From the NCBI RefSeq assembly GCF_000344155.1, contig NZ_BAOQ01000035.1:1-64000 (forward strand): DNA of 64,000 nucleotides, read 5' to 3'. Every line of letters starts with the position of its first letter. Positions within the stretch are counted from its first letter, which is position 1. Source of the DNA: Gordonia paraffinivorans NBRC 108238 (GTDB taxonomy: Bacteria; Actinomycetota; Actinomycetes; Mycobacteriales; Mycobacteriaceae). The position numbers and the translations under genes were made by a program. The notes below the pieces were generated by a model, which had not been told where the DNA came from, did not search any database, and saw only the letters and a program-made list of their open reading frames with translations. Positions 43,140 to 52,202 of this stretch are shown here, piece by piece.

Positions 43140-44177
43140 ATGAAGCTCGGTCTGCAGCTCGGTTACTGGGGCGCCGATCCGATCCCGGACGCGCCGGAGT
43201 TGATCGCGGCGGCCGAGGAATGCGGGTTCGACGCGGTGTTCACCGCGGAGTCGTGGGGTTCGGACGCGTACACGCCCTTGGCGTGGTGGGGCGCGGCCAC
43301 CTCGCGGATCCGGCTGGGCACCGCGGTGGCCCAGCTGTCGGCACGTCCGCCGACCTCGCTGGCGATGCACGCGCTCACCCTCGACCACCTGTCCGGCGGC
43401 CGCCACATCATCGGGCTGGGGGTCTCCGGCCCGCAGGTGGTGGAGGGTTGGTACGGGCAGCCGTTCGCAAAGCCCTTGGCGCGCACGCGCGAATACGTGC
43501 AGGTGGTGCGCGACGTGCTGGCCCGGACCGACAAGGTGACCAACGCAGGCCCGCACTACCCGCTGCCGTACCCCGCCGACGCGCCGGGCGCGACGGGGCT
43601 CGGCAAGCCGCTCAAGCCGATCACCCATCCGCTGCGGGCCGACATCCCGATCTGGCTGGGCGCCGAGGGGCCGAAGAACGTCGCGCAGACCGCGGAGATC
43701 GCCGACGGGTGGCTTGCGATCTTCTTCAGTCTCGGTCTCGCCGAGCAGTACAACGCCTGGCTCGACGAGGGATTCGCGCGGCCGGGTGCGCGCCGGAGTC
43801 GCGAGGACTTCGAGGTCGCCGCGACCGTGCAGGTCGTCATCACCGACGACGTCGCCTCCGCCGTGGACCGCTACCGGCCGTCGACGGCGCTCTACGTCGG
43901 CGGAATGGGCGCCAAGGAGAAGAACTTCCACGCCGAGCTGTACAAGCGCATGGGGTACGGCGACGCCGTCGACGAGATCATGCACCTGTTCCTGAGCGGC
44001 AAGAAGCTCGAGGCGATCGCCGCGGTCCCCGACGAGATGGTTCGCGAGACGATGCTCGTCGGCACGGCCGACGAGGTGCGGGCGCAGATCAAGGAGTGGG
44101 AGGCGGCCGGCGTCACGATGCTGATGGTCACCGCGCGCGACGTCGAGACCATCCGGGAGCTGGCGACGCTGGTGTGA
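43140..44177 (+). CDS. LLM class F420-dependent oxidoreductase (Rv3520c-type)
   Basis: A 345-residue TIM-barrel luciferase-like protein. MKLGLQLGYWGADPIPDAPELIAAAEECGFDAVFTAESW is the F420-binding N-terminus, followed by AVAQLSARPPTSLAMHALTLDHLSGGRHIIGLGVSGPQVVEGWYGQPF and the IPIWLGAEGPKNVAQTAEIADGW strand, which bind the cofactor. RBS GAGAGGGGAG lies before the ATG. It occurs at the Rv3520c position opposite the DUF35-ltp4-ltp3 operon. It may reduce a C=C or C=O in a sterol intermediate. Confidence 0.85.
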   Translation: MKLGLQLGYWGADPIPDAPELIAAAEECGFDAVFTAESWGSDAYTPLAWWGAATSRIRLGTAVAQLSARPPTSLAMHALTLDHLSGGRHIIGLGVSGPQVVEGWYGQPFAKPLARTREYVQVVRDVLARTDKVTNAGPHYPLPYPADAPGATGLGKPLKPITHPLRADIPIWLGAEGPKNVAQTAEIADGWLAIFFSLGLAEQYNAWLDEGFARPGARRSREDFEVAATVQVVITDDVASAVDRYRPSTALYVGGMGAKEKNFHAELYKRMGYGDAVDEIMHLFLSGKKLEAIAAVPDEMVRETMLVGTADEVRAQIKEWEAAGVTMLMVTARDVETIRELATLV

Positions 44178-44183
44178 GCGCAC

Positions 44184-44229
44184 CGCGTGTGCCCGAGCCC
44201 GCGCAGGACCGGCGCCTCGGGCACACGCG
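44184..44229. terminator. Bidirectional terminator
   Basis: CGCGTGTGCCCGAG (44184-44197) pairs perfectly with CTCGGGCACACGCG (44216-44229). It lies seven bases after the first LLM stop and before the convergent second LLM gene. Confidence 0.9.
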
Positions 44230-44295
44230 CGCGCGAGTCCTGCGAGACCGCATGCGAACCCGCGATCCGACGAGGCGCCGCGTGGGTATGCCGGC

Positions 44296-45297
44296 CTACT
44301 CCGCGAGGCTCTCCATGATCTCCGCGAGGGTCTCGTCGGCGAGCGGGAACGGCTGGTAGACCGCGACGTCGTCGGCGATGCCGTGCGCGCGGGCGCGGAT
44401 GGTGGCGGCCACGTCGCGCGGGCTGCCGTGGGCGGCGATGAGCTCGAGGAGCCGGTCGTCGACGAGTCCCGCCATCTCGGCCCAGCGGCCCTGTTTGGAC
44501 AGCAGGTTGAGTTCGGTCTGCAGATCGCCGTAGCCGTGCAGTTCGAGCACCGGGCGGTAGGCGGGCGTCGAGCCGTAGAAGGACAGCAGCCGTCGTGTGG
44601 CGGCCACCGACGTCTCGAACTCCTCCTCGGTGCGGCCGGTGGCGACGATGATCTCCGGCACCACCGCGAAGTCCTCGCGACGCCGCCCGGATGCGGCGAG
44701 CCCCGCGTCGACCCGGGGCAGGATGGATTCGCGGACGAACGCGTCGGAGGTGAACGGCATCACCAGCAGTCCGTCGGCGTGCTCGGCGACGGCGCGGGTC
44801 AGGCGCGGCCCCAGCGCGCCGACGAAGATCGGCGGCACACCATGAGGATTCGGGCCCGGGTTGAACATCGGCGTCATGAGCCGATGGGTGTAGAACTCGC
44901 CCTCGAAGTTCAGCCGCGTGCCGTTGTTCCAGGCGTCGAAGATCGCGTGCAGTGCGGCGACGAACTCCACCATCCGGTCGACCGGCCGCTCGAACGGCAC
45001 CCCGAACCGCTTCTCGATCTGCGGGCGGATCTGGGTGCCCAGCCCGAGCGTGAAACGTCCCCCGCTGAGCAGCTGAAGGTCGTTGGCCTGATGGGCGACG
45101 GTGATCGGATTGCGCGGGAACGCGATGGCGACGTTCGTCATCAGCGCGACGTCGTCGACGGCGGCCGCGGCGAACAAGGGGCTGAAGACGTCGTGCGGGC
45201 CGTCGAACGTGAAGATGCCGTCGATCCCGACGTCTCGCAGCGCCCGGGCGCGTTCGGCCGCCTGCTGCGGCCCGAAGAGGGCGGTGTGGATTCTCAC
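44296..45297 (-). CDS. LLM class F420-dependent oxidoreductase, second copy
   Basis: A 333-residue TIM-barrel protein of a different subfamily. RIHTALFGPQQAAERARALRDVGIDGIFTFDGPHDVFSPLFAAA and NPITVAHQANDLQLLSGGRFTLGLGTQIRPQIEKRFGVPFERPVDRM and PPIFVGALGPRLTRAVAEHADGL fit the TIGR03617-type group. It begins with GTG (complement of 45295-45297), 16 bases past the echA19 stop, in the same operon and so under the KstR box at 46177. Substrate unknown; distinct in sequence from the first LLM enzyme. Confidence 0.8.
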   Translation of the reverse strand: MRIHTALFGPQQAAERARALRDVGIDGIFTFDGPHDVFSPLFAAAAVDDVALMTNVAIAFPRNPITVAHQANDLQLLSGGRFTLGLGTQIRPQIEKRFGVPFERPVDRMVEFVAALHAIFDAWNNGTRLNFEGEFYTHRLMTPMFNPGPNPHGVPPIFVGALGPRLTRAVAEHADGLLVMPFTSDAFVRESILPRVDAGLAASGRRREDFAVVPEIIVATGRTEEEFETSVAATRRLLSFYGSTPAYRPVLELHGYGDLQTELNLLSKQGRWAEMAGLVDDRLLELIAAHGSPRDVAATIRARAHGIADDVAVYQPFPLADETLAEIMESLAE

Positions 45298-45313
45298 CGG
45301 GGTCCGGTGGTCC

Positions 45314-46138
45314 TCACTCGCCGGAGAACTGCGGGGCGCGCTTCTCGGCGAATGCCCGCGGTCCCTCCTTCGCGTCCTTCGACTTGAAGACGGAGACGCC
45401 GATCTTCGCGTCGATCTCGAAGGCGTCGAGCTCGTGCAGGCCCTCGGTGTCGCGGATCGTCTTGAGGATGCCCTGGACGGCCAGCGGGCCGTTCGCGGCG
45501 ATCTGCTCGGCGAGTTCGAGAGCCTTGTCGAGGGCCTTGCCGTCCTCGACGACGTGCCCGATCAGTCCGTACTCCAGCGCCTCGCGGGCGGTGATGTGGC
45601 GGCCGGTCAGCAGGATGTCGCAGGCCACGGTGTAGGGGATCTGCCGCACGAGTCGGACGGCGCTGCCGCCCATCGGGTACAGACCCCAACGAGCCTCGGA
45701 GACGCCGAACTTCGCGCTCTCACCGGCGACGCGGATGTCGGTGCCCTGCAGGATCTCGGTGCCGCCGGCGATCGCGGGGCCCTCCACCGCGGCGATCAGC
45801 GGCTTGGTGAGGCGGCGCCCCTTCAGCAGAGCGGGCAGCGACGCGGGGTTCCACGCGCCGGAGTCCACGGTGTCGCCGGGGGCGCTCTTGTTCATGTTCT
45901 TCAGGTCCGCGCCCGCGCAGAAGTAGCCGCCGGCGCCGGTGAGGATCGCGACGCGGATGTCGGGATCGTTGTCGACCTGATCCCACGCCTCGGTCATGAT
46001 CCGCATCATCTCGGTGGAGAGCGCGTTGCGGGCCTCCGGCCGGTTCATCGTGACGATGAGGACGTGGCCGCGCTTCTCGACGAGGCACTCGGGGGCCTTG
46101 TCGGTGGTGACGGACTCGGCGGGGGTGGCTGTGGTCAT
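45314..46138 (-). CDS. echA19: Enoyl-CoA hydratase EchA19
   Basis: A 274-residue crotonase-fold hydratase. [52 protein letters not shown] and [50 protein letters not shown] are typical, the last containing the catalytic Glu residues. EchA19 (Rv3516) hydrates the unsaturated sterol side-chain CoA. It is divergent from fadD19 with a KstR-like box in the 63-base gap. ATG 46138 chosen; an ORF to 46330 would overrun fadD19. Confidence 0.88.
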   Translation of the reverse strand: MTTATPAESVTTDKAPECLVEKRGHVLIVTMNRPEARNALSTEMMRIMTEAWDQVDNDPDIRVAILTGAGGYFCAGADLKNMNKSAPGDTVDSGAWNPASLPALLKGRRLTKPLIAAVEGPAIAGGTEILQGTDIRVAGESAKFGVSEARWGLYPMGGSAVRLVRQIPYTVACDILLTGRHITAREALEYGLIGHVVEDGKALDKALELAEQIAANGPLAVQGILKTIRDTEGLHELDAFEIDAKIGVSVFKSKDAKEGPRAFAEKRAPQFSGE

Positions 46139-46176
46139 CACTGTCTCCGGGGTCGTCGTAGGCACTTGCCCAGAAC

Positions 46177-46190
46177 GATAACACGTTCTA
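46177..46190. promoter_or_regulatory. KstR operator between echA19 and fadD19
   Basis: GATAACACGTTCTA fits seven of eight fixed positions (first T is G). Its right half joins TAATTT (46189-46194), the fadD19 -10, seven bases before the ATG, so fadD19 is probably leaderless. Confidence 0.8.
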
Positions 46191-46201
46191 ATTTTGGTGC
46201 C

Positions 46202-47827
46202 ATGGCCTATACGATCGCCGATCTCATCGAGCATGCCGTCGACCTGGTTCCCGAGCGGGTCGCGCTGGAATCCGGCGATCGCGGCCGCACCTACGCCGAG
46301 CTCGAGGCGCGGTCCAACGCGCTCGCCCACAAGCTCCGCGAGCTCGGGGTGAAACCGGGCGATCGAGTGGGTCTATACAGCAGAAACACCATCGAGTCCG
46401 TCGAGGCGATGGTCGCCATCTTCAAGGCGCGCGCGGTGATGGTGAACGTCAACTACCGCTACGTCGAGCCGGAGCTCGAGCACATCTTCACCGACTCCGG
46501 CATGAAGGTGCTCATCCATGAGCGGCGGTACTCCGAGCGGGTCTGCAACACGTTACCGAAATCGCCTTCCATCGAACATCGGATCGCCATCGAGGACGGG
46601 TCGTCGGCGGACCTCTGCTGCGCGGGTCACGGAGACGCCATCCGCTACGAGGACGCGATCGCCGTGTCGCCGGCCGCACGCGACTTCGAGGAGCGGAGCA
46701 ATGACGACCTCTACATGCTCTACACCGGCGGCACCACCGGGAAGCCGAAGGGCGTCGTGTGGCGGCAGGAGGACGTGTGGCGCGTCCTCGGCGGCGGAAT
46801 CGACTGGTACACCAGCGAACCCGTGCCCGACGAGTGGCATCTCGCCCGCACCGGCGCCGAGGGCGGCCAGCTGGTGCGGTATCCGATCCCTCCGTTCATC
46901 CACGGCGGCTCGCAGTGGGCGGTGTTCCAGTCGCTGTTCGCCGGCGGAAAAGCGGTGGTGTACCCCGAGTTCAGCGGCCCGACGGCCTGGGAGGTCGTCG
47001 AGCGGCACAAGGTGAACGTCATCTTCATCACCGGAGATGCCATGGGACGCCCCATGATCGAGGCGCTGGGCGAGGGCAGGGAGTACGACCTGTCCAGCGT
47101 CGTGTCGATCGCGTCGTCGGCGTGCCTGTTCTCGCCGTCGGTCAAAGAGCAGTTCGTGGAGCGGTTCCCGAACGCGGTCATCGTCGACGCGATCGGGTCG
47201 TCGGAGACCGGCTTCGGCGGTCTCGGCATCGTGTCCAAGGGGACCCCGCACACCGGCGGCCCCCGGGTGAAGGCCGACAGCGAGACCCACGTGCTGCGCG
47301 AGGACGGAACCCCGGTGGAGCCCGGCAGCGGCGAGGTCGGCGTGCTCGCGAGGTCGGGGCACGTGCCGCTGCGCTACCACAACGACCCGGAGAAGTCGGC
47401 GAAGACGTTCAAGGTCTTCGACGGTGTGCGGTACTCGATACCGGGTGACCACGCGACGATCGAGGCCGACGGCACCATCACGATGCTCGGCCGCGGCTCG
47501 GTGTCGATCAACACCGGTGGCGAGAAGGTGTTCCCGGAGGAGGTCGAAGGTGCGTTGAAGGCGCATCCCGACGTGTTCGACACCGTCGTGGTGGGCGTCC
47601 CGGACGAACGCTGGGGGCAGCGGGTCGCCGCGGTGATCGCCGCGCGCGACGGGGCACGTCCCTCGCTGGAGAGCCTCAACGACGTGGTCCGCAAGGAGCT
47701 CGCCGGGTACAAGTGCCCGCGCAGCGTGTGGTTCGTCGACGAGATCAAGCGATCGCCCGCAGGAAAACCCGACTATCGATGGGGAGCGGCGGTCACCGCC
47801 GAACGACCCGCTGACGAAGCCCTGTAA
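46202..47827 (+). CDS. fadD19: Steroid side-chain CoA ligase FadD19
   Basis: A 541-residue ANL synthetase. [35 protein letters not shown] matches FadD19 starts; [18 protein letters not shown] is the P-loop, [12 protein letters not shown] the adenine motif, [28 protein letters not shown] the hinge and [10 protein letters not shown] the catalytic Lys. FadD19 (Rv3515c) makes 3-oxocholest-4-en-26-oyl-CoA and is needed for C24-branched sterols. A longer frame from 45101 exists but is not homologous. Confidence 0.92.
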   Translation: MAYTIADLIEHAVDLVPERVALESGDRGRTYAELEARSNALAHKLRELGVKPGDRVGLYSRNTIESVEAMVAIFKARAVMVNVNYRYVEPELEHIFTDSGMKVLIHERRYSERVCNTLPKSPSIEHRIAIEDGSSADLCCAGHGDAIRYEDAIAVSPAARDFEERSNDDLYMLYTGGTTGKPKGVVWRQEDVWRVLGGGIDWYTSEPVPDEWHLARTGAEGGQLVRYPIPPFIHGGSQWAVFQSLFAGGKAVVYPEFSGPTAWEVVERHKVNVIFITGDAMGRPMIEALGEGREYDLSSVVSIASSACLFSPSVKEQFVERFPNAVIVDAIGSSETGFGGLGIVSKGTPHTGGPRVKADSETHVLREDGTPVEPGSGEVGVLARSGHVPLRYHNDPEKSAKTFKVFDGVRYSIPGDHATIEADGTITMLGRGSVSINTGGEKVFPEEVEGALKAHPDVFDTVVVGVPDERWGQRVAAVIAARDGARPSLESLNDVVRKELAGYKCPRSVWFVDEIKRSPAGKPDYRWGAAVTAERPADEAL

Positions 47828-47857
47828 TGGCGCGCACGCGCCGGAAACGAGTGAGAG

Positions 47858-48994
47858 ATGCGTACTGAACTGGCCGAGAAGTTCGGCATCGAATACCCGA
47901 TCTTCGGGTTCACGCCCAGCCAGGATGTGGCTGCGGCGATCAGCCGGGCCGGTGGCCTCGGCGTGCTCGGATGTGTGCGGTTCAACGACCCCGAGGAGCT
48001 CGACGCCGTTCTCGAGTGGATGCACGAGAACACCGACGGCAAGCCGTTCGGCGTCGACGTCGTGATGCCGGCGAAGATCCCCACCGAGGGGTCGAAGGTC
48101 GACCTGCAGTCGATGATCCCGCCGGAGCACAAGGCCTTCGTGGAGCGCACCCTCGACGACCTCGGGGTGCCGCCGCTGCCGAACGGCGAGCGCGTCGACG
48201 CCGGCGTGCTGGGCTGGCTGCACTCGGTGGCGCGCTCGCACGTCGACGTGGCGATGGAGCACCGCCGCAAGTACGGCCAGATCAAGCTGATCGCCAACGC
48301 GCTCGGTTCGCCGCCGGCGGACGTCATCCAGACCGCCCACGACAACGGCGTCCTGGTCGCGGCACTCGCGGGAGCGAAAGATCATGCGCTGCACCACGTC
48401 GAGGCGGGCGTCGACATCGTCATCGCGCAGGGTTACGAGGGCGGCGGACACACCGGCGAGGTCACCTCGATGATCCTGTGGCCCGAACTCGTCGACGCGG
48501 TCGGCGACCGTGCGCCGGTGCTCGCCGCCGGCGGCGTGGGCAGCGGCCGGCAGATCGCCGCCGCCATCGCCCTCGGCGCACAGGGCGTCTGGATGGGCAC
48601 CTACTGGCTGACGGCCGCCGAATACAAGCTCGGTGTGCCGGAGGGCTCGGACAAGCCGTCGACGGTGCAGCAGGCGCTGCTCAAGGCGACGTCGCGGGAC
48701 ACGGTGCGTCGCCGGATCTACTCCGGCAAGCCCGCACGACTGCTCAAGACTCGCTGGACCGACGCCTGGGATGCCGAGAACGCGCCCGAGCCGCTGCCGA
48801 TGCCGCTGCAGAACCTGCTCGTCGCCGAAGCGCATGCGCGGATCTCCGCGGCCGACAACCCCGACGTCGTCGCGATGCCCGCCGGTCAGATCGTCGGGCG
48901 CTGTAACGCGATCACCCCGGTCGCCGACCTCATCGCCGACCTGGTCAGCGAGTACGAGGAGGCCGTCGCGCGGATGAACAAGACCCTGCGCTGA
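47858..48994 (+). CDS. Nitronate monooxygenase-family FMN protein
   Basis: A 378-residue FMN TIM barrel. MRTELAEKFGIEYPIFGFTPSQDVAAAISRAGGLGVLGCVRF is the N-terminus, IVIAQGYEGGGHTGEVTSMILWPELVDAVGDRAPVLAAGGVGSGRQIAAAIALGAQGVWMGTYWL the cofactor phosphate region. It differs from IpdC within the same family. Lying 30 bases after fadD19, it is co-transcribed with it; perhaps it acts as an enoyl-CoA or dehydrogenase-type step on side-chain CoA esters. The natural substrate is not known. Confidence 0.82.
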   Translation: MRTELAEKFGIEYPIFGFTPSQDVAAAISRAGGLGVLGCVRFNDPEELDAVLEWMHENTDGKPFGVDVVMPAKIPTEGSKVDLQSMIPPEHKAFVERTLDDLGVPPLPNGERVDAGVLGWLHSVARSHVDVAMEHRRKYGQIKLIANALGSPPADVIQTAHDNGVLVAALAGAKDHALHHVEAGVDIVIAQGYEGGGHTGEVTSMILWPELVDAVGDRAPVLAAGGVGSGRQIAAAIALGAQGVWMGTYWLTAAEYKLGVPEGSDKPSTVQQALLKATSRDTVRRRIYSGKPARLLKTRWTDAWDAENAPEPLPMPLQNLLVAEAHARISAADNPDVVAMPAGQIVGRCNAITPVADLIADLVSEYEEAVARMNKTLR

Positions 48995-49005
48995 AACCCG
49001 CTGAA

Positions 49006-49065
49006 CCACCACGTTTCGGTGGCGCCAACCCTGACATCAGGGGCTGCTCCACCGAAACGTGGTGG
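49006..49065. terminator. Bidirectional terminator
   Basis: CCACCACGTTTCGGTGG (49006-49022) and CCACCGAAACGTGGTGG (49049-49065) pair perfectly, and within the loop CCCTGA (49029-49034) pairs with TCAGGG (49037-49042). It lies between the nitronate monooxygenase-like gene and the small membrane gene. Confidence 0.9.
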
Positions 49066-49092
49066 GTTCTCCGGAGTGGCGGGTTCGCGGGT

Positions 49093-49417
49093 TCAGGCTG
49101 CGAGCGCGGTCGCCCACACGTCGGTGCACAGGTAGTCGACGAGGAGGACGAGGCCCACGATCAGGAGTGCGGGGAGTGCCGAGGCGACCAGAGTCCGTCC
49201 CCACGGCCGTGTGCGACCAGACGGCAGGATGCACAGCCCGACGACCAGCGACGTGGTGCTGATGGTCAGGAAGGCCGCCAGCTGGTTCTCATCGAGTACC
49301 GCGGGAATCCCGATCATCGCCCACACCTGCGCGAGGACCGGCAGCGTCTGGGCCGCATAGGTGAGCTGACCCGGACCCCCGGTCGGACTCGTCGGCCGAC
49401 GCGCGCGACGTGGACAT
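49093..49417 (-). pseudogene. Small two-helix membrane protein, apparently frameshifted
   Basis: A clean frame of 77 codons (49093-49326) encodes two membrane helices: QLAAFLTISTTSLVVGLCILP and VASALPALLIVGLVLLVDYL. The good start, ATG at 49415-49417 (complement) with GGAGA upstream, is in another frame and encodes MSTSRASADESDR before reaching a run of five Cs (49376-49380). Removing one base there would join both parts into about 107 residues reading DRGPGQLTYAAQTLPVLAQVW and onward. It is either a broken gene or a sequencing error. Family unknown. Confidence 0.55.
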
Positions 49418-49503
49418 CACTTCTCCTCTGGTGGACGCCCCACGTCAGTTCCGTGACGCGCCGGTCTCCACCGGCTGTCCACAGGTGCCGCCGCCGCGCC
49501 CGG

Positions 49504-51060
49504 TCAGCGGAATGTGCGACCCGCCCGCCGCCACGTGGGCGGCTCGTCGTTCTGCGCCAGCAGACGCTTGACCGTCTTGAACGTCGCGGTCTCGGGCAGC
49601 GCGTCGACGATGCGTACCCGATGCGGCCATTGCTTCGGGCCGAGGTCGTCCTGGGCGGCGAGGAACTCGCCGAACTCGGTCGGGTCGAGATCGCCGTCGG
49701 CGACGATGACAGCCTCGATCTCGTCGCCGATCTCCACCGGGATTCCATGCACGGCGACCTGTCGGATCGTGGGATGGCGCAGCAGGATTCGCTCGATGGG
49801 GCCGGTGCCGAGGTTCTCGCCGTCGACGCGCAGCCAGTCGCCGAGGCGTCCGGCGAAGTGCACGTAGCCGGCGTCGTCGACCCAGGCCAGATCGCCGGTG
49901 TGGTAGACGCCGCCGCGCATCCGGTCGGCGGTCGCGTCGGGATCGTTGTAGTAGCCGCTGAACAGGCCCGGCCCGGAGGAGTTGACGATCTCGCCGATCA
50001 CCCCGGGCGGCACCGGCTCGCCGGTCTCCACGTCGACGACCGCGGTCGGCGGACGCAGGGGTCCCAGCGCGTCGTCGGGGGTGTCGAGGGTACGGGTGAT
50101 CGCGACACCGCCCTCGGTGGAACCGAATCCGTCGACGACGCGGCAACCGAACCGCGCGGCGAAGCGCTGCCGGTCCACGGCCGACGCCTCGTTGCCGTAC
50201 ATGATCCGCAGCGAGCTCGACGCGTCGTCGGGATGCGGTTCGGTGGCGAGGATGTAGTTGAGCGGCTTGCCGACGTAGTTGGCGAAGGTGACGCCGTAGC
50301 GGTGCAGGTCGGCGACGAATCCACTCGCGGAAAATCTGCGGCGCACCACGATCGAGGCCCCGCCCGACACCGCGACGCTCCATCCGGCGATCATCGCGTT
50401 CGAGTGGAACATCGGCATCGACAGGTACACGACGTCGTCGGAGCCGATCCCGAATCGCTCGGCGAGCATCTGACCGCTGGTTGCGAAGGTCCGGTGCGTG
50501 CATCGCACCGCCTTCGGGTCGCCGGTGGTGCCCGAGGTGAATATCAGCATGAGCAGGTCGTCGGGCGTGGCCTCGACGACCTCTGCGGGATCGGACCGCC
50601 GCACCGCCTCCGACCACTCCGGTCCGTCGACGTCGACGACGCGGACCCCGGCGAGATCGAGATCGGCGATCAGGTCGCGGGTGTCGGTGCCGCACACCAC
50701 GATCTGGCAATCCGACCGGGCGATGTCGGCGGCCAGCGCGGAGCCGCGACGGGTGGTGTTGAGTCCGACGAGGACGAGGCCGTGGCGGGCCGCCGCCGCG
50801 AACAACGCGCTGAACTCCGGGGTGTTCGGCAGCAGGACGCCGACGTGCGGCGGCCTGTCTCCGGACAGCCACCGGCGCAGGGCGCCGGCGCGGATCGCGG
50901 CATCGCGGAGATGCTGCGCCCACGGCGTGAACGAGCCCTCGAAGTAGACACCGCGGTCGGCGACGCCGGCCAGATCGGCCAGCAGGTCGGCGACGGTGGA
51001 CCGCGGCGTCACCATGCTCGCCGGGACCGTGTTCGCGGACACCGGGCCCGGCGCGGTCAC
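49504..51060 (-). CDS. fadD17: Steroid side-chain acyl-CoA synthetase FadD17
   Basis: A 518-residue ANL synthetase. STVADLLADLAGVADRGVYFEGSFTPWAQHLRDAAIRAGALRRWL fits mycobacterial FadD17; LLMLIFTSGTTGDPKAVRCTH is the P-loop and GFGSTEGGVAIT the adenine motif. The hinge is GRLGDWLRVDGENLGTGPIERIL. FadD17 (Rv3506) activates shortened side-chain acids such as the C24 steroid acid. GTG 51060 overlaps the fadE27 stop; ATG 51015 would give 503 residues and is a valid alternative. The 86 bases between its stop and the small membrane gene show nothing. Confidence 0.88.
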   Translation of the reverse strand: MTAPGPVSANTVPASMVTPRSTVADLLADLAGVADRGVYFEGSFTPWAQHLRDAAIRAGALRRWLSGDRPPHVGVLLPNTPEFSALFAAAARHGLVLVGLNTTRRGSALAADIARSDCQIVVCGTDTRDLIADLDLAGVRVVDVDGPEWSEAVRRSDPAEVVEATPDDLLMLIFTSGTTGDPKAVRCTHRTFATSGQMLAERFGIGSDDVVYLSMPMFHSNAMIAGWSVAVSGGASIVVRRRFSASGFVADLHRYGVTFANYVGKPLNYILATEPHPDDASSSLRIMYGNEASAVDRQRFAARFGCRVVDGFGSTEGGVAITRTLDTPDDALGPLRPPTAVVDVETGEPVPPGVIGEIVNSSGPGLFSGYYNDPDATADRMRGGVYHTGDLAWVDDAGYVHFAGRLGDWLRVDGENLGTGPIERILLRHPTIRQVAVHGIPVEIGDEIEAVIVADGDLDPTEFGEFLAAQDDLGPKQWPHRVRIVDALPETATFKTVKRLLAQNDEPPTWRRAGRTFR

Positions 51061-52175
51061 GCCGGCGTGTCGGCCAGGTCGGCGCCGAGGCCGCGCAGGG
51101 CCGCGGTGCCCGATCCGTAGGTGAACTCGTTCTGCTTGGCGCGCAGGAAGTACCGATGCACCGGATGGCTGGTGTCGAGACCGACGCCGCCGTGCACGTG
51201 GACGGTGGTGTGCGCGACCCGGTGGCCCGCCTCGGCCGCCCAGAACTTGGCCGTCGCGATGGCGTTGTGGATCTCGGCGGTGTTGTCGGAGTTCGCGAGC
51301 AGCCACGTGGCCTGGGTGGTGGTCAGCGACAGGCCCTGGACGTCGATGTAGCCGTCGGCGAGACGCTGTGCGACCGCCTGGAACGAACCGATCGGACGGC
51401 CGAACTGCTCGCGCTCTCGGGCGTATTCGGCGGTCAGCTCGAGGGCGCGCTCGACGACGCCGGTCTGTTCGGCGCAGATCGCGAGGGTCGCACGTGCCCA
51501 CAGTGCGTCGGCCGCGGCCTTGCCCGCGCAGATCGCGTCGGACTCCACCGGGGTTGCGTCGAAATCGACCTGCGCGGTGGGGATCAGGCCCGTCGACGGC
51601 GTCGGCGTCACCGTGATCCCCGCGGCCTTCGCGTCCACCGCGACCACCACGACGCCGTCCGGCCCCGTTGCGTCGACGAGCACCACGTCCGCGGCCTCGG
51701 CGTAGGGGACGTCGACCTTGGTGCCGCTCAGCGTGCCGTCGGCCGACAACGTCGTGGCGGGGGAGTCGTACGGCGAGCCGAGATCCTCCTCGATCGCCAC
51801 CGTCACCGTGGTCTGGCCGGATGCACCGGCCTTCAGGAGCCGGTCGCGCAGCGCGGGCGAGCCGTGTTCGGCGATCACCGGCAGCGCCGCGATCGCGTGC
51901 TGCGCGAACGGAACCCGGGCCAGCACGCGGCCGAGTTCGGTGGCGACGAGCGCATTCTCGATGATGCCGAGGTCGCCGCCGGAGTCACCGGCGACCGCGG
52001 ACGGGACCTCGAGGCCGAGGAGTCCGGCGGCGCCGAGTTCGCGCCAGAGGTCGGAGTCGATCGGAGCACGCGACGCCTCGAGTTCGGCGACCCGTTCGGG
52101 AGTGCTGACGGCGGTGGCGATGTCACGGGCGAGGCCGCGGACGTCGTTGCCGGATTCGGGGAGGGAGAAGTCCAT
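51057..52175 (-). CDS. fadE27: Acyl-CoA dehydrogenase subunit FadE27 (ChsE5)
   Basis: A 372-residue member of the acyl-CoA dehydrogenase fold. MDFSLPESGNDVRGLARDIATAVSTPERV, LGIIENALVATELGRVLARVPFAQH and EYAREREQFGRPIGSFQAVAQRLADGYIDVQGLSLTTTQATWLL are recognisable; it lacks the FAD-binding and catalytic Glu motifs of the partner FadE26. The pair forms an alpha2beta2 enzyme that desaturates the C5 side-chain CoA ester. Its ATG follows fadE26 by 27 bases. Confidence 0.88.
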   Translation of the reverse strand: MDFSLPESGNDVRGLARDIATAVSTPERVAELEASRAPIDSDLWRELGAAGLLGLEVPSAVAGDSGGDLGIIENALVATELGRVLARVPFAQHAIAALPVIAEHGSPALRDRLLKAGASGQTTVTVAIEEDLGSPYDSPATTLSADGTLSGTKVDVPYAEAADVVLVDATGPDGVVVVAVDAKAAGITVTPTPSTGLIPTAQVDFDATPVESDAICAGKAAADALWARATLAICAEQTGVVERALELTAEYAREREQFGRPIGSFQAVAQRLADGYIDVQGLSLTTTQATWLLANSDNTAEIHNAIATAKFWAAEAGHRVAHTTVHVHGGVGLDTSHPVHRYFLRAKQNEFTYGSGTAALRGLGADLADTPA

Positions 52176-52202
52176 GGGAGTGTGCCTTTGTCTCTCGAGG
52201 GA

